Source: Pyrinomonas methylaliphatogenes (GTDB lineage: Bacteria; Acidobacteriota; Blastocatellia; Pyrinomonadales; Pyrinomonadaceae). Taken from it: a DNA stretch of 64,000 nucleotides. This document shows, in pieces, positions 30,381 to 38,838 of this stretch (the first letter of the stretch is position 1; every line of letters starts with the position of its first letter). The notes below the pieces were generated by a model, which searched no databases, was not told where the DNA came from, and saw only the letters and a list, made by a program, of their open reading frames with translations. The DNA is taken from contig NZ_CBXV010000002.1 of assembly GCF_000820845.2 (NCBI RefSeq), positions 62,001-126,000 of the forward strand. Direction: 5' to 3'. The position numbers and the translations under genes are program-made.

Positions 30381-30852
30381 AGGGCCCATTTAGGTCACGC
30401 GCGAAATTTGAGACCAAAGGCGCGCTTGGTCGGCCTTTGGCTATCGGTGAGAGTTTTTGTGCCTCAGATGAAGAGGCGAAGATCCGCTCTCCCCGAACCA
30501 TCTGCGATTCGCCCTCGCTACTTTTCCACACCTGTGCGCCCTCTCGAAGGAAGCTATCCGCTTGATAGAGAAAGGGCTCCTCACACACCGCCCATCGCGC
30601 GGATTTCCGTTCGCCGATCGTTCGCCTAATATCCAATCGAAACCGATTACCTCAAGTATATCTTCAAGTTAGCTCACCGAAGTGCTGAGCGGTGAAGTCT
30701 TTACAGCCACGCCCGACCCGTGCTAAAGTCTGCCCGCCTTTGCCGTCTAAGTGATTATGTTGCAAAGGTTTATGAAGGGGCGCGCCACACCCAGTAGTAT
30801 GGTTCGCCGATTGTTCGCCCAAGATATTGAGTTTTTGAGAAGATCAAGGCCG
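30381..30852. other. Intergenic region without a recognisable gene
   Basis: Apart from a CCAAAGG/CCTTTGG hairpin at 30414-30440, possibly ending the small membrane-protein transcript, nothing convincing is seen. The promoter of the phosphohexomutase gene should be in the right half; no strong -35/-10 pair was found. Confidence 0.4.
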
Positions 30853-32235
30853 ATGGGCATCAGGTTCGGAACATCTGGATGGCGAGCGATCATCGCCGAA
30901 GATTTCACGTTCGCCAACGTGCGGCGCGTGACGCGCGCTATCTGCCGATATCTTGCCCACGACGCGCAGCGGCGGTTGATCGTCGGGCATGACACGCGGT
31001 TCTTGGGCGAACGATTTGCCGAAGTCTGCGCCGAGGAGGCGGCAATCTTTGGCTTCGAGGTTCTATCGTGCGCTGGGCCGACGCCGACGCCGGCCATTGC
31101 AGCGGCCATCTGCGATCGGCGAGCCTCAGGCGGGATCAACTTCACCGCTTCGCACAATCCGCCCGAATACAACGGGATGAAGTTTTCGACCGCTGATGGT
31201 GCGCCGGCCCTCCCCGACATCACGCGGCGTATTGAAGAGCTGATCGAAGCGGACGACGGGAGCGGTCCGGTGGCGAAAGGTCGGGTGGACACATATGATG
31301 CGCATGCCGCTTATTTTGCCTCGTTGAGCGCCAAGGTCCGGTTCGATCTGATTGCGCGCGCGCGCGCGCGATACGCCTATGATCCGCTATGGGGCACAGG
31401 GCGTGGTTATCTTGATGCGTTGCTTCGCGAACACGGTTTAGAGGTCATCACCGTGCACGATTGGCGCGATGTGCTCTTCGGCGGACGCGCGCCAGAAGCC
31501 GATGAGGATCATCTAGCGGAACTTCGCGCGATCGTGCGCGAGCGCGGATGCGCGCTTGGGCTTGCAACCGATGGCGATGCCGATCGTTTCGGGATTCTCG
31601 ATGGCGACGGCACATTCATCACGCCGAACCAGATCATCGCGCTGCTCTTCGATTATCTAGCGGAATCTCGCGGCTGGACCGGCGGGGTTGCGCGATCGGT
31701 CGCGACGTCGCATCTTGTCGATCGCGTAGCGCAAGCGCGCGGGCTGCCAGTTTATGAGACGCCGGTTGGGTTCAAGTATATCGGCGAGCTGATCGTCGCC
31801 GACAAGATAATCCTCGGCGGAGAGGAATCCGCCGGGCTTTCGATCAGAGGTCACTATCCGGAAAAGGACGGTATCCTCGCCTGCCTTCTCGCGGCGGAAG
31901 CGGTTGCGGCGCGCGGCGCCAATCTACGCGAGCAACTCGAAGAGATTTACGCTCGCGTCGGGCGCGTCGTGTCGCGGCGCACGGCGGTGCGTTTGACACC
32001 GAATGTGCGCGAAGTTTTGGCGGAGAAGTTGAAGCGAGACGTGGCGAAGATCGGCGGGCGGCGCGTCGCCGCCATCAACCGACTCGATGGGACGAAGTTC
32101 ATCTTCGAGGACGGATCATGGCTGCTGATGCGTCCATCGGGGACGGAACCTTTGGTCAGAATCTACGCTGAATCAGATTCAGAACGAGACGTGGAGGTGC
32201 TCCTTGAACAGGGTCGCAAATACATACTGGAATGA
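30853..32235 (+). CDS. Phosphoglucomutase/phosphomannomutase family protein
   Basis: ATG 30853, preceded by AAGGCCG, gives 460 residues beginning MGIRFGTSGWRAIIAEDFT; the open frame to 30751 is unconserved. The catalytic phosphoserine loop is TASHNPPEYNGMKF, the Mg-binding loop is DGDADR, the sugar-binding loop is GGEESAGLS, and the C-terminal phosphate-binding loop is RPSGTEPLVRIYAE. The family moves phosphate between C1 and C6 of hexoses (or amino sugars); the exact substrate cannot be read. The downstream FtsB-like gene overlaps its end. Confidence 0.92.
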   Translation: MGIRFGTSGWRAIIAEDFTFANVRRVTRAICRYLAHDAQRRLIVGHDTRFLGERFAEVCAEEAAIFGFEVLSCAGPTPTPAIAAAICDRRASGGINFTASHNPPEYNGMKFSTADGAPALPDITRRIEELIEADDGSGPVAKGRVDTYDAHAAYFASLSAKVRFDLIARARARYAYDPLWGTGRGYLDALLREHGLEVITVHDWRDVLFGGRAPEADEDHLAELRAIVRERGCALGLATDGDADRFGILDGDGTFITPNQIIALLFDYLAESRGWTGGVARSVATSHLVDRVAQARGLPVYETPVGFKYIGELIVADKIILGGEESAGLSIRGHYPEKDGILACLLAAEAVAARGANLREQLEEIYARVGRVVSRRTAVRLTPNVREVLAEKLKRDVAKIGGRRVAAINRLDGTKFIFEDGSWLLMRPSGTEPLVRIYAESDSERDVEVLLEQGRKYILE

Positions 32236-32617
32236 TCAACGTCTGCGCACTCAACGCCCGGTCCCAAGGACCTTTGCGCCCACCTCATTACATGCCGTTG
32301 ACGAGAGGGTCGCGCATGCGCGCGCGCGTGTGACATCGCGCCAGCGCATCTTCCCCTCATGGGCCTTCTTCGTCATGATCATGCTGGCCACATTTGCGCT
32401 CTGCATTTCCGTCAACATGCGCACCTACGCGGAACTGCGCACGGCGACGGAGCAGCATGAGAGCGTGCGCGCCGAAGTCGAAGCGTTACGCGAGGGCAAC
32501 GCCGATCTGCGCAAGGAGATCGAGCGGTTGCGCACAGATCCGCGGGCGATCGAACGTGTGGCGCGCGAGCAGATGAACATGCTGCGCCCGAACGAGATCA
32601 TCGTGCCGGTGGAATGA
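32204..32617 (+). CDS. Septum-formation initiator family protein (FtsB/DivIC/FtsL-like)
   Basis: This 137-residue protein starts at TTG 32204, which has a strong GGAGGTG site 4 nt upstream and overlaps the phosphohexomutase gene by 32 nt. It has a basic cytoplasmic N-terminus, one membrane helix (about 48-67, SWAFFVMIMLATFALCISV), then a heptad coiled coil with ELRTATEQHESVRAEVEALR, and ends with the DivIC/FtsB-like DPRAIERVAREQ segment. This topology is that of the small bitopic divisome proteins that form the FtsQLB complex. FtsL and FtsB cannot be told apart safely. Confidence 0.8.
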   Translation: MNRVANTYWNDQRLRTQRPVPRTFAPTSLHAVDERVAHARARVTSRQRIFPSWAFFVMIMLATFALCISVNMRTYAELRTATEQHESVRAEVEALREGNADLRKEIERLRTDPRAIERVAREQMNMLRPNEIIVPVE

Positions 32618-32775
32618 ACTGCGACGGTGCGCTCGAGTTCGAGCCTTCGCGCCCTTTGCGCGCGTGAGGGCGCTTTGCGCCCGCCATTCGGCAAAAGGTT
32701 GCGTCCGGCAACAAATGCGGCGATCTTCGGCTCCTCTCTTCAATCGCGCTGCGCTCTCCTGAGCTGATCACGCGG

Positions 32776-32805
32776 TTGACACTATTCGTGCGCGTCAATT
32801 AATAT
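32776..32805 (+). promoter_or_regulatory. Sigma-70-type promoter upstream of methylmalonyl-CoA mutase
   Basis: TTGACA at 32776-32781 is followed by TTAATA (17 nt spacing, 32799-32804) or TAATAT (18 nt spacing, 32800-32805). The mutase start codon is about 70 nt downstream. Confidence 0.8.
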
Positions 32806-32874
32806 CGGGTTAAGTCTTCGCGCGCAGCTTACACGACCCCATCGCACGGCAACTCGAAACCAGAAAGGGATCCT

Positions 32875-34557
32875 ATGTCGAAGATCAAACAGATCACTAC
32901 GCCGGACCAGGAGATGGTCGAACGATGGGAGCGAGAGACGCTCGAACCGGCTCTGCGCCGCATGCCAGAACGCAAAGAGCGATTCGAGACCGTCTCGCTC
33001 GAAGAGGTCAACCGCCTCTACACGCCTGCCGATCTTGCCGAGATAGACTTCGCGCGCGACATAGGTTTTCCCGGCGAATTCCCGTACACGCGCGGCATCC
33101 ATCCGACCGGCTACCGCGGCAAGCTCTGGACCATGCGCCAGTTCGCCGGTTTCAGCACGCCCGAAGAGACCAACGCCCGCTTCAAATACTTGATGTCGCA
33201 AGGGCAGACGGGGCTCTCGGTCGCCTACGATCTGCCGACCTTGATGGGCTACGATGCCGATTCGCCGATGGCGGAAGGCGAAGTCGGAAAGTGCGGCGTT
33301 TCGGTCTCGTCGCTCGCCGACATGGAGATCCTTTTCGACGGCATCCCGCTCGAAGAGGTGACCGTCTCGCAGACGATCAACGCGCCGGCCTTCGTGCTTC
33401 TGGCGATGTACTTGGTGGTCGCCGAAAAGCAAGGGGCCGACTGGCGGAAGATCTCCGGCACGCTGCAGAACGACATCCTGAAAGAGTACATCGCGCAGAA
33501 GGAGTGGATCTATCCGATCCGTCCGGCGATGAAGCTCGTCATCGACACGTTCGAGTTCTGCTCCGAACACGTGCCCCGATACAACCCGATCTCGGTCAGC
33601 GGTTACCACATACGCGAAGCGGGCGCAACTGCGCTTCAAGAACTCGCCTTCACGTTGCGCGACGGCATCGAGTATGTCGAATGGGGCGTGCGCGCCGGGC
33701 TCCCGGTGGATCGTTTCGCGCCGCGCATCTCGTTCTTCTTCAACGCGCACAACGACTTCTTCGAAGAGATCGCCAAGTACCGGGCGGCACGCAAGATCTG
33801 GGCGCACGTGATGCGCGAGCGGTTCGGCGCGCAGGATCCGCGTTCGATGACGCTTCGCTTCCACACGCAGACGGCGGGCGTCTCTTTGACCGTACAACAG
33901 CCGCTGAACAACATCGTGCGCGTGGCGATTCAGGCTCTGGCCGCCGTGCTCGGTGGAACGCAATCGCTGCACACCGACGCTTACGACGAAGCGTTGGCTC
34001 TTCCGACCGATCAAGCTGCGCTGATCGCGCTGCGCACGCAGCAGATCATCGCCGAGGAGACGGGCGTGGCGAACACGGTCGATCCGCTCGGCGGTTCTTA
34101 CTTCGTCGAAGCCTTGACGAAGAAGATGGAGGATGGCGCTTACGACTATTTCGCCAAGATCGACGAGATGGGCGGCATGGTCGAAGCGATCGAAAAAGGC
34201 TTCCCGCAGCGCGAGATCCAGGAGTCGGCCTATCAGTATCAGAAGGCGGTCGAGCGCGGCGATCAGGTGATCGTCGGCGTCAACAAGTACGTCATGGAAG
34301 AAGAGCCGATGAAGGTTGACATTCTGGTGATCGACGAAAGCGTGCGCGATCGCCAAGTCGCGCGGCTCGAACAGGTGCGCGCGCGCCGCGATGGCGGGCG
34401 CGTGGCCCGCACGCTGGACCAGTTAAAGCGCGCTGCCGAGCGCGGCGAAAACATCATGCCCGCGACGCTCGAAGCCGTGCGCGCCTACGCCACGCTGGGC
34501 GAGATCTGCGACGCGCTGCGCGATGTCTACGGCGTGTATGAAGAACCGGCGTTCTAG
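32875..34557 (+). CDS. Methylmalonyl-CoA mutase, large (catalytic) subunit of the split type
   Basis: This 560-residue TIM-barrel subunit has the family landmarks [57 protein letters not shown] and [16 protein letters not shown]. It stops before the cobalamin-binding domain, which is encoded separately at 34693. Together they isomerise methylmalonyl-CoA and succinyl-CoA using adenosylcobalamin, linking propionate and odd or branched-chain degradation to central metabolism. The start follows AGAAAGGGATCCT. Related mutases (isobutyryl- or ethylmalonyl-CoA) share the fold; RGIHPTGY and sequence length favour methylmalonyl-CoA. Confidence 0.93.
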   Translation: MSKIKQITTPDQEMVERWERETLEPALRRMPERKERFETVSLEEVNRLYTPADLAEIDFARDIGFPGEFPYTRGIHPTGYRGKLWTMRQFAGFSTPEETNARFKYLMSQGQTGLSVAYDLPTLMGYDADSPMAEGEVGKCGVSVSSLADMEILFDGIPLEEVTVSQTINAPAFVLLAMYLVVAEKQGADWRKISGTLQNDILKEYIAQKEWIYPIRPAMKLVIDTFEFCSEHVPRYNPISVSGYHIREAGATALQELAFTLRDGIEYVEWGVRAGLPVDRFAPRISFFFNAHNDFFEEIAKYRAARKIWAHVMRERFGAQDPRSMTLRFHTQTAGVSLTVQQPLNNIVRVAIQALAAVLGGTQSLHTDAYDEALALPTDQAALIALRTQQIIAEETGVANTVDPLGGSYFVEALTKKMEDGAYDYFAKIDEMGGMVEAIEKGFPQREIQESAYQYQKAVERGDQVIVGVNKYVMEEEPMKVDILVIDESVRDRQVARLEQVRARRDGGRVARTLDQLKRAAERGENIMPATLEAVRAYATLGEICDALRDVYGVYEEPAF

Positions 34558-34692
34558 TCCCGGTCGCCTGAAACCGCGCGGGCGGCGAACCGGAGTCGGC
34601 GAACTTCGAAGTCGATCTCCGATCCGATGGAAGACTCTCCTCGTAGAGCGATCGCCGTCTGCAAGACCATGACGAGCGGTCGTTGACTTACC

Positions 34693-35097
34693 ATGAGCGA
34701 ACGAAAGATTCGTGTTCTGATCGCTAAACCCGGACTCGACGGGCACGATCGTGGGGCCAAGGTGATCGCGCGCGCGTTGCGCGATGCCGGCATGGAAGTG
34801 ATCTACACGGGCTTGCGCCAAACGCCGGAGATGATCGCGGCGGCGGCGGCGCAGGAAGATGTCGATGCCGTCGGCATCTCGATCTTGAGCGGCGCGCACA
34901 ACACCTTGTGCCCGCGCATCGTCGAACTGCTGCGCGAGCGCGGGATGCATGACTGTCTGGTGATCGTCGGCGGCATCATCCCGCAAGAGGACATCCCGCG
35001 CCTCAAAGAGCAAGGCATCGCCGAAGTCTTCTTGCCTGGCACTTCGACCGAAGAGATCATCAGGTTCTTGCGCGAAAACGTCCGCCCGCGCACCTGA
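34693..35097 (+). CDS. Methylmalonyl-CoA mutase, cobalamin-binding small subunit
   Basis: This 134-residue Rossmann-like B12 domain has the DxHxxG base-off motif in [11 protein letters not shown], followed by SILSGAHNT and VGGIIPQED. It lies 135 nt after the large subunit and completes a two-protein mutase, the layout typical of archaea and some bacteria; many bacteria have the domain fused to the catalytic subunit. Confidence 0.94.
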   Translation: MSERKIRVLIAKPGLDGHDRGAKVIARALRDAGMEVIYTGLRQTPEMIAAAAAQEDVDAVGISILSGAHNTLCPRIVELLRERGMHDCLVIVGGIIPQEDIPRLKEQGIAEVFLPGTSTEEIIRFLRENVRPRT

Positions 35098-35145
35098 CTT
35101 CATGGAGACGGAAAAGGCGGCGCCGAGCGAACAACCGACGCCCGA

Positions 35146-35398
35146 CTTTCAATCGAGCGAAGATTTTCCCGACGAGTCCGCAAGCTCGCGCTCTTTGAGC
35201 GAGCTTTCAATCGAGCGAAGATGCCAGAAGATAGAGATTCACGCATCATCACCGACGGTCTCCAGAACGGATCTACCGTGTAACCGCTTCCGATGCCAGA
35301 GGATAGAGATTCGCGCATCACCACCGCCGCATCATCGCATCATCGCATCGGCATTGGCATCTCGATGCCAGAGGATAGAGATTCGCGCATCATCACCG
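35146..35398. repeat. Two families of spaced direct repeats overlapping the enoyl-CoA hydratase start
   Basis: A 35-nt unit (GATGCCAGA, A or G, GATAGAGATTC, then CGCATCA) occurs at 35220, 35292 and 35364, exactly 72 nt apart. The third copy contains the start codon and first ten codons of the hydratase, so the other two are copies of a gene start. Just upstream, the 19-mer CTTTCAATCGAGCGAAGAT occurs at 35146 and 35204, 58 nt apart. Confidence 0.9.
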
Positions 35399-36012
35399 AG
35401 CTAAGTCCACCTTTTGCCATCATTCGCTTCAACCGTCCCGCCGAACGGAACGTGCTTTCCGAAGAGGTACGCTCACGCCTCGACGCGATCCTTTCCGCGC
35501 TCATCCCGCGACATGATGTGCGCGCGCTCATCTTCACCGGAACGGATGATGTTTTCTCCGCCGGCGCGGATCTGCGCGAGCTGGTGGGTTTGACGCCAGC
35601 GGCGGCGCGCGATTTCGCCCTGCGTGGTCAAAGGTTGATGCAACGGATCGCGGATGCGCCGCAAGTGACCATCGCGGCGATCAACGGCTACTGCATGGGG
35701 GGCGGGTTGGATTTAGCGCTCGCTTGCGACCTGCGCATCGCCAGCCCGGGAGCAGTCTTCGCCCATCCGGGCGTCGCGCTCGGCCTCATCACGGGCTGGG
35801 GCGGCACGCAACGCCTGCCGCGTCTTGTCGGTCCAGCGCGTGCGTTCGAGATCATCCTGACGGCGCGGCGCGTCAACGCGCAAGAAGCGCTCGAGATGGG
35901 ATTGATCAACCAGATAGCGGCCAATCCGCTCGAGGCAGCATGTGCCTTCGCAAATGGACGCAATCGCGGACGGAGATCGCGTTCAACTTTCGCGCCCGAC
36001 CAAAGATTCTGA
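35365..36012 (+). CDS. Enoyl-CoA hydratase/isomerase family protein, C-terminally truncated
   Basis: From ATG 35365 the protein has 215 residues; the frame is open to another repeat-borne ATG at 35293. The crotonase core is intact: FTGTDDVFSAGADLRELVG, the oxyanion region INGYCMGGGLDLALACDLRIA, and GLITGWGGTQRLPRLVG with a catalytic-type Gly-Thr-Gln. The usual length is about 255-260 residues; here the last third collapses after NQIAANPLEAAC into a basic tail (NGRNRGRRSRS). The stop lies 7 nt before the end of the convergent DUF499 gene of the island, so the 3' end was probably lost when the island arrived. Activity is doubtful because crotonases need the C-terminal helices to trimerise. Confidence 0.75.
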   Translation: MPEDRDSRIITELSPPFAIIRFNRPAERNVLSEEVRSRLDAILSALIPRHDVRALIFTGTDDVFSAGADLRELVGLTPAAARDFALRGQRLMQRIADAPQVTIAAINGYCMGGGLDLALACDLRIASPGAVFAHPGVALGLITGWGGTQRLPRLVGPARAFEIILTARRVNAQEALEMGLINQIAANPLEAACAFANGRNRGRRSRSTFAPDQRF

Positions 36013-36019
36013 AAGCCCA

Positions 36020-38791
36020 TCAATCTTCCCGTTCGATCCTCAGCTTATCACCGATTTCCAATTCGCCGAGAATCTGGCCCAATTCTTGGACGAAGCTCGC
36101 TTCGATGTCGCCACCCACCGTCACCGAAAGATCGATGCCGAGCTTGAGATCTGTGCCGGAACGGAGCTTCGGCACAAGGCGCGTCCCTAACCGATTCCAA
36201 ACTTCAGGCGGGATGACGCCGACCAGTCGGATAGTCCTCTTCCGCGCTTCGGGCGCCGGTGCCTGAACGGTTACGGACGGTCCGAGTGGCGGCTCCGGCG
36301 TAGGCGGCCTAAGCGGCATCGGCGGTTGCGGTGGTCCTGCTTCACCCTCCTTGAGTCTCTGGGCCTTGGCTTTCGTCAGCAAGAAACTCTCCGAATCGAA
36401 AGCGATCTCCTCAACGGGGACGACCTCTTGAAACCAGATCCGCTCGTAAGTTCCGTCAGGTTTCGCGCCTTGTGCGAAACCGAATTCCCCGCGCGAAACG
36501 AAATCGACGATCCTGCTGCGCAGCGTCTCGTCCGGATCAAGGAGCCGCGTGAGCGAGCCGTTGAGGAAACTTTGTCTGAAGCTGGCGAGCGGCCATGCGC
36601 CAGCTTCTTTGAGCGTGGGCGGCCAATGTCGCTCGATGTAACCCGCGCCTACCGTTTCGCTCAACAACCCTTCGGTTTTGAGAGTCGCGATGATCCGGCC
36701 ACACAAGGTTTCGCCGCTCGATGAATGTCCAGCGCCGAGATCGATGACTTTCAAGCCATCCGATGCTCCCCCGGGCTCGTAGATGACGATGAAGCGGTAT
36801 CCGCCCCACACCTCATCTTTGGCCGCTTCCGTCGCTTGTTTGACCTTCGTGGAGATTTCGGCGCGCTCACGCGGATCGAAATCGCTGCCAAGGACGCCTT
36901 CTGCGACTTCTGCCGCAACTCGTTCCCAAGCGAGCATGAGTTCCACCTTCTCCTGAAGATCACGGCCCGGCTTCTTGACGCACCAGATCAAAGCTGCTGG
37001 GTAAAGTCTGGGCGATTTGCCACGCTGCCTGGTCCAGTCAGCGAGCTGCTGACGAAAAGATGGGTCGGCGGACCACTCGATTTCAGGGTCGATGAGCACG
37101 AGCGTGAGCTTGGGATTGTCTGGGATATCGCTTCCGTCCTTCGGAAACGGCACGATGGGGATCTGCGCTCCGCGCCGAAATTCGCTCTCGACGAGCTTGC
37201 GCATACTTGGCTTGATCTCGGTTTCCTCATCAAGCGACGCCCGCCGATCGTTGACCACTTTTCTTAATGTCGGCTGATAGCCGATCTTGAACCCATCCGA
37301 ACCGACTCGGCGGATGAAGTAAGCTCTCTCTTCCAACGCGATGGCGGCGTTGTCGATCGAAGTCGTATCGACGCCGGGCTCGCCCAACGCGAAACGCAAT
37401 TCCGGAAGATGAGCCACCCGGTCGGTCTGACCTCCGGATGATTCGAACAGGATCGTCGCGCCGACGCGACGGTGAATGTCGCGCAAAACGCCACTCGTAC
37501 CGGCATCTAAAGCTCGCGCATGAGAGTGTTCGCCAGCGACGTCCGTTTCAATCGCCGCCAACAAGCGCGCGTCGCCGAGCTGGCCCAAGATGGTGCTGCG
37601 GAATGCCGGATCATGTAGCGGCGCTGAGCCGAGCGTCAACAAAGGTTCTCTCCGCGCCTGCGTGAATCCATCACGGTACGCCCAAGCGATCCACTGGGCC
37701 AGCATTGCGAGAGTTCCTCGTGTTTGTTGATATTGCACGAGAGCTTGCCACTTCCGTTGAAAGACCGAGAGCGTCGCCGGATGGAACGGATAAGAGCTCT
37801 CGAAGCGTTGCTGCAAGAGGGTACGCGCCCTGCTCTCCGTCGCAGCGGCATCGACGGCCGTCCACTCCGGCGGAAGTTGCGCTCGCCGCTCGAAACACCA
37901 ATCGGCAAAGGCTTTCGCCACTCTCCTTCGCATGCGTTCATCGCCCAAGTCCTCGAAGAGCCTCCGCCGGACTACTTCGCTGATCTCCGCCTCATCGTTG
38001 GCGATGAGATCCCTTGCCACCCGCCGGACCACCTTGGTGATCCGCTCCTGCCACTGAAGATCCCAATCGGTCATCTCCACTTGACTTCGCGGCAAGCTGA
38101 TCACGGCGGCGCCGCAAGTCGTCCCGGTCATCGCGACCGTGAGGTTCTGGATGAAGGCGTGAAAAGGTTCGGCGAACTGGCGATGGCGATTGACGAAGTT
38201 GAGCACCTCATCGAAGAGGATAAGCACCGGCGCGTTTGCCGCTTGGAAGACGCGAGCGAGCGCTTCTGTCCCCGGCGGAGCGTCGAGCGCCGCGCTGCCG
38301 AGCGCTTGGACGCCCAGATCGCCAGCGAGTTGACGGGCGATGTCGATCCAAGGCGTTTCGCGCCCCTCTTGTGGATCCCAAGCGTTGCCGACAAAGACGG
38401 CGACGCGCGCTTCGGGAACGCAAGCAAGTTCGCTTGCTTGCAAAAGATCGGCGACGCCTGAATATTCACCAGCTTTGGGACCGCTTCGCGCCAGATGATA
38501 AAGAGTCGTGAGCGTATGAGTCTTTCCCCCGCCGAATTGCGTGATGAGCGTCAGCACAGGCGCCGTATCGTCGGTGCGGCCCGCGAGTCGGCGAAGGACC
38601 ATTCGGACGTGCTCGCGCAGCGCGCGGGTCCAACAAGTGCGCGCGAAGAACTGCACCGGATCGCGGTAATCTTCGGGCGCGGTCCCGGCAACGACTTGCT
38701 CCAATGCGATGGCGAATTCATCGGGATTGAAGGAGCGCCCCTCGCGAACTTCCTTGCGCGGTGTAACGATCTTATACCAAGCTTCCATCAT
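36020..38791 (-). CDS. DUF499 P-loop ATPase of a helicase-methylase-ATPase defence island
   Basis: ATG 38791 is preceded by CGAGGAG and gives 923 residues; the longer frame to 38842 runs through a repeat-like stretch and is less likely. The N-terminus TPRKEVREGRSFNPDEFAIAL is typical of DUF499 proteins. Walker A is FGGGKTHT (about 87-92) and Walker B is LILFDEVLNF (about 190-199). Residues 820-850 are a proline-rich linker before a small beta domain. DUF499 ATPases recur beside DUF1156 methylases and SNF2 helicases in predicted antiviral loci. The role is inferred; whether it remodels DNA or regulates the other two proteins is unknown. Confidence 0.85.
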   Translation of the reverse strand: MMEAWYKIVTPRKEVREGRSFNPDEFAIALEQVVAGTAPEDYRDPVQFFARTCWTRALREHVRMVLRRLAGRTDDTAPVLTLITQFGGGKTHTLTTLYHLARSGPKAGEYSGVADLLQASELACVPEARVAVFVGNAWDPQEGRETPWIDIARQLAGDLGVQALGSAALDAPPGTEALARVFQAANAPVLILFDEVLNFVNRHRQFAEPFHAFIQNLTVAMTGTTCGAAVISLPRSQVEMTDWDLQWQERITKVVRRVARDLIANDEAEISEVVRRRLFEDLGDERMRRRVAKAFADWCFERRAQLPPEWTAVDAAATESRARTLLQQRFESSYPFHPATLSVFQRKWQALVQYQQTRGTLAMLAQWIAWAYRDGFTQARREPLLTLGSAPLHDPAFRSTILGQLGDARLLAAIETDVAGEHSHARALDAGTSGVLRDIHRRVGATILFESSGGQTDRVAHLPELRFALGEPGVDTTSIDNAAIALEERAYFIRRVGSDGFKIGYQPTLRKVVNDRRASLDEETEIKPSMRKLVESEFRRGAQIPIVPFPKDGSDIPDNPKLTLVLIDPEIEWSADPSFRQQLADWTRQRGKSPRLYPAALIWCVKKPGRDLQEKVELMLAWERVAAEVAEGVLGSDFDPRERAEISTKVKQATEAAKDEVWGGYRFIVIYEPGGASDGLKVIDLGAGHSSSGETLCGRIIATLKTEGLLSETVGAGYIERHWPPTLKEAGAWPLASFRQSFLNGSLTRLLDPDETLRSRIVDFVSRGEFGFAQGAKPDGTYERIWFQEVVPVEEIAFDSESFLLTKAKAQRLKEGEAGPPQPPMPLRPPTPEPPLGPSVTVQAPAPEARKRTIRLVGVIPPEVWNRLGTRLVPKLRSGTDLKLGIDLSVTVGGDIEASFVQELGQILGELEIGDKLRIERED

Positions 38792-38812
38792 CACTCCTCG
38801 TGTCTCTGTGAC
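38792..38812. repeat. Possible remnant arm of a CACAGAGACAC-type repeat before the DUF499 start
   Basis: On the minus strand GTCACAGAGACACGAGG precedes the DUF499 start codon. It resembles the CACCACAGAGACGCAGAGG arm of the palindrome inside the DUF1156 gene and even supplies the ribosome-binding GAGGAG. Confidence 0.45.
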
Positions 38813-38838
38813 TATTTTCCACCGTTCCCTGTTGACCT

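Noticed and set aside
32875-34319. 464-codon frame overlapping the methylmalonyl-CoA mutase gene (from 32925)
   Set aside because: It is a shifted frame over a clearly coding gene; its Arg/Ala-rich translation has no domain.
35220-35398. Three 35-nt repeats at 72-nt spacing as a CRISPR array
   Set aside because: The unit contains the start codon and first codons of a gene, there are only three copies, and the last is translated; gene-start duplication explains it better.
35102-35404. 100-codon frame just after the mutase small subunit, reading the repeats as CQRIEIRAS
   Set aside because: Its sequence is made almost entirely of the direct repeats read in another frame, and it overlaps the start of the enoyl-CoA hydratase.
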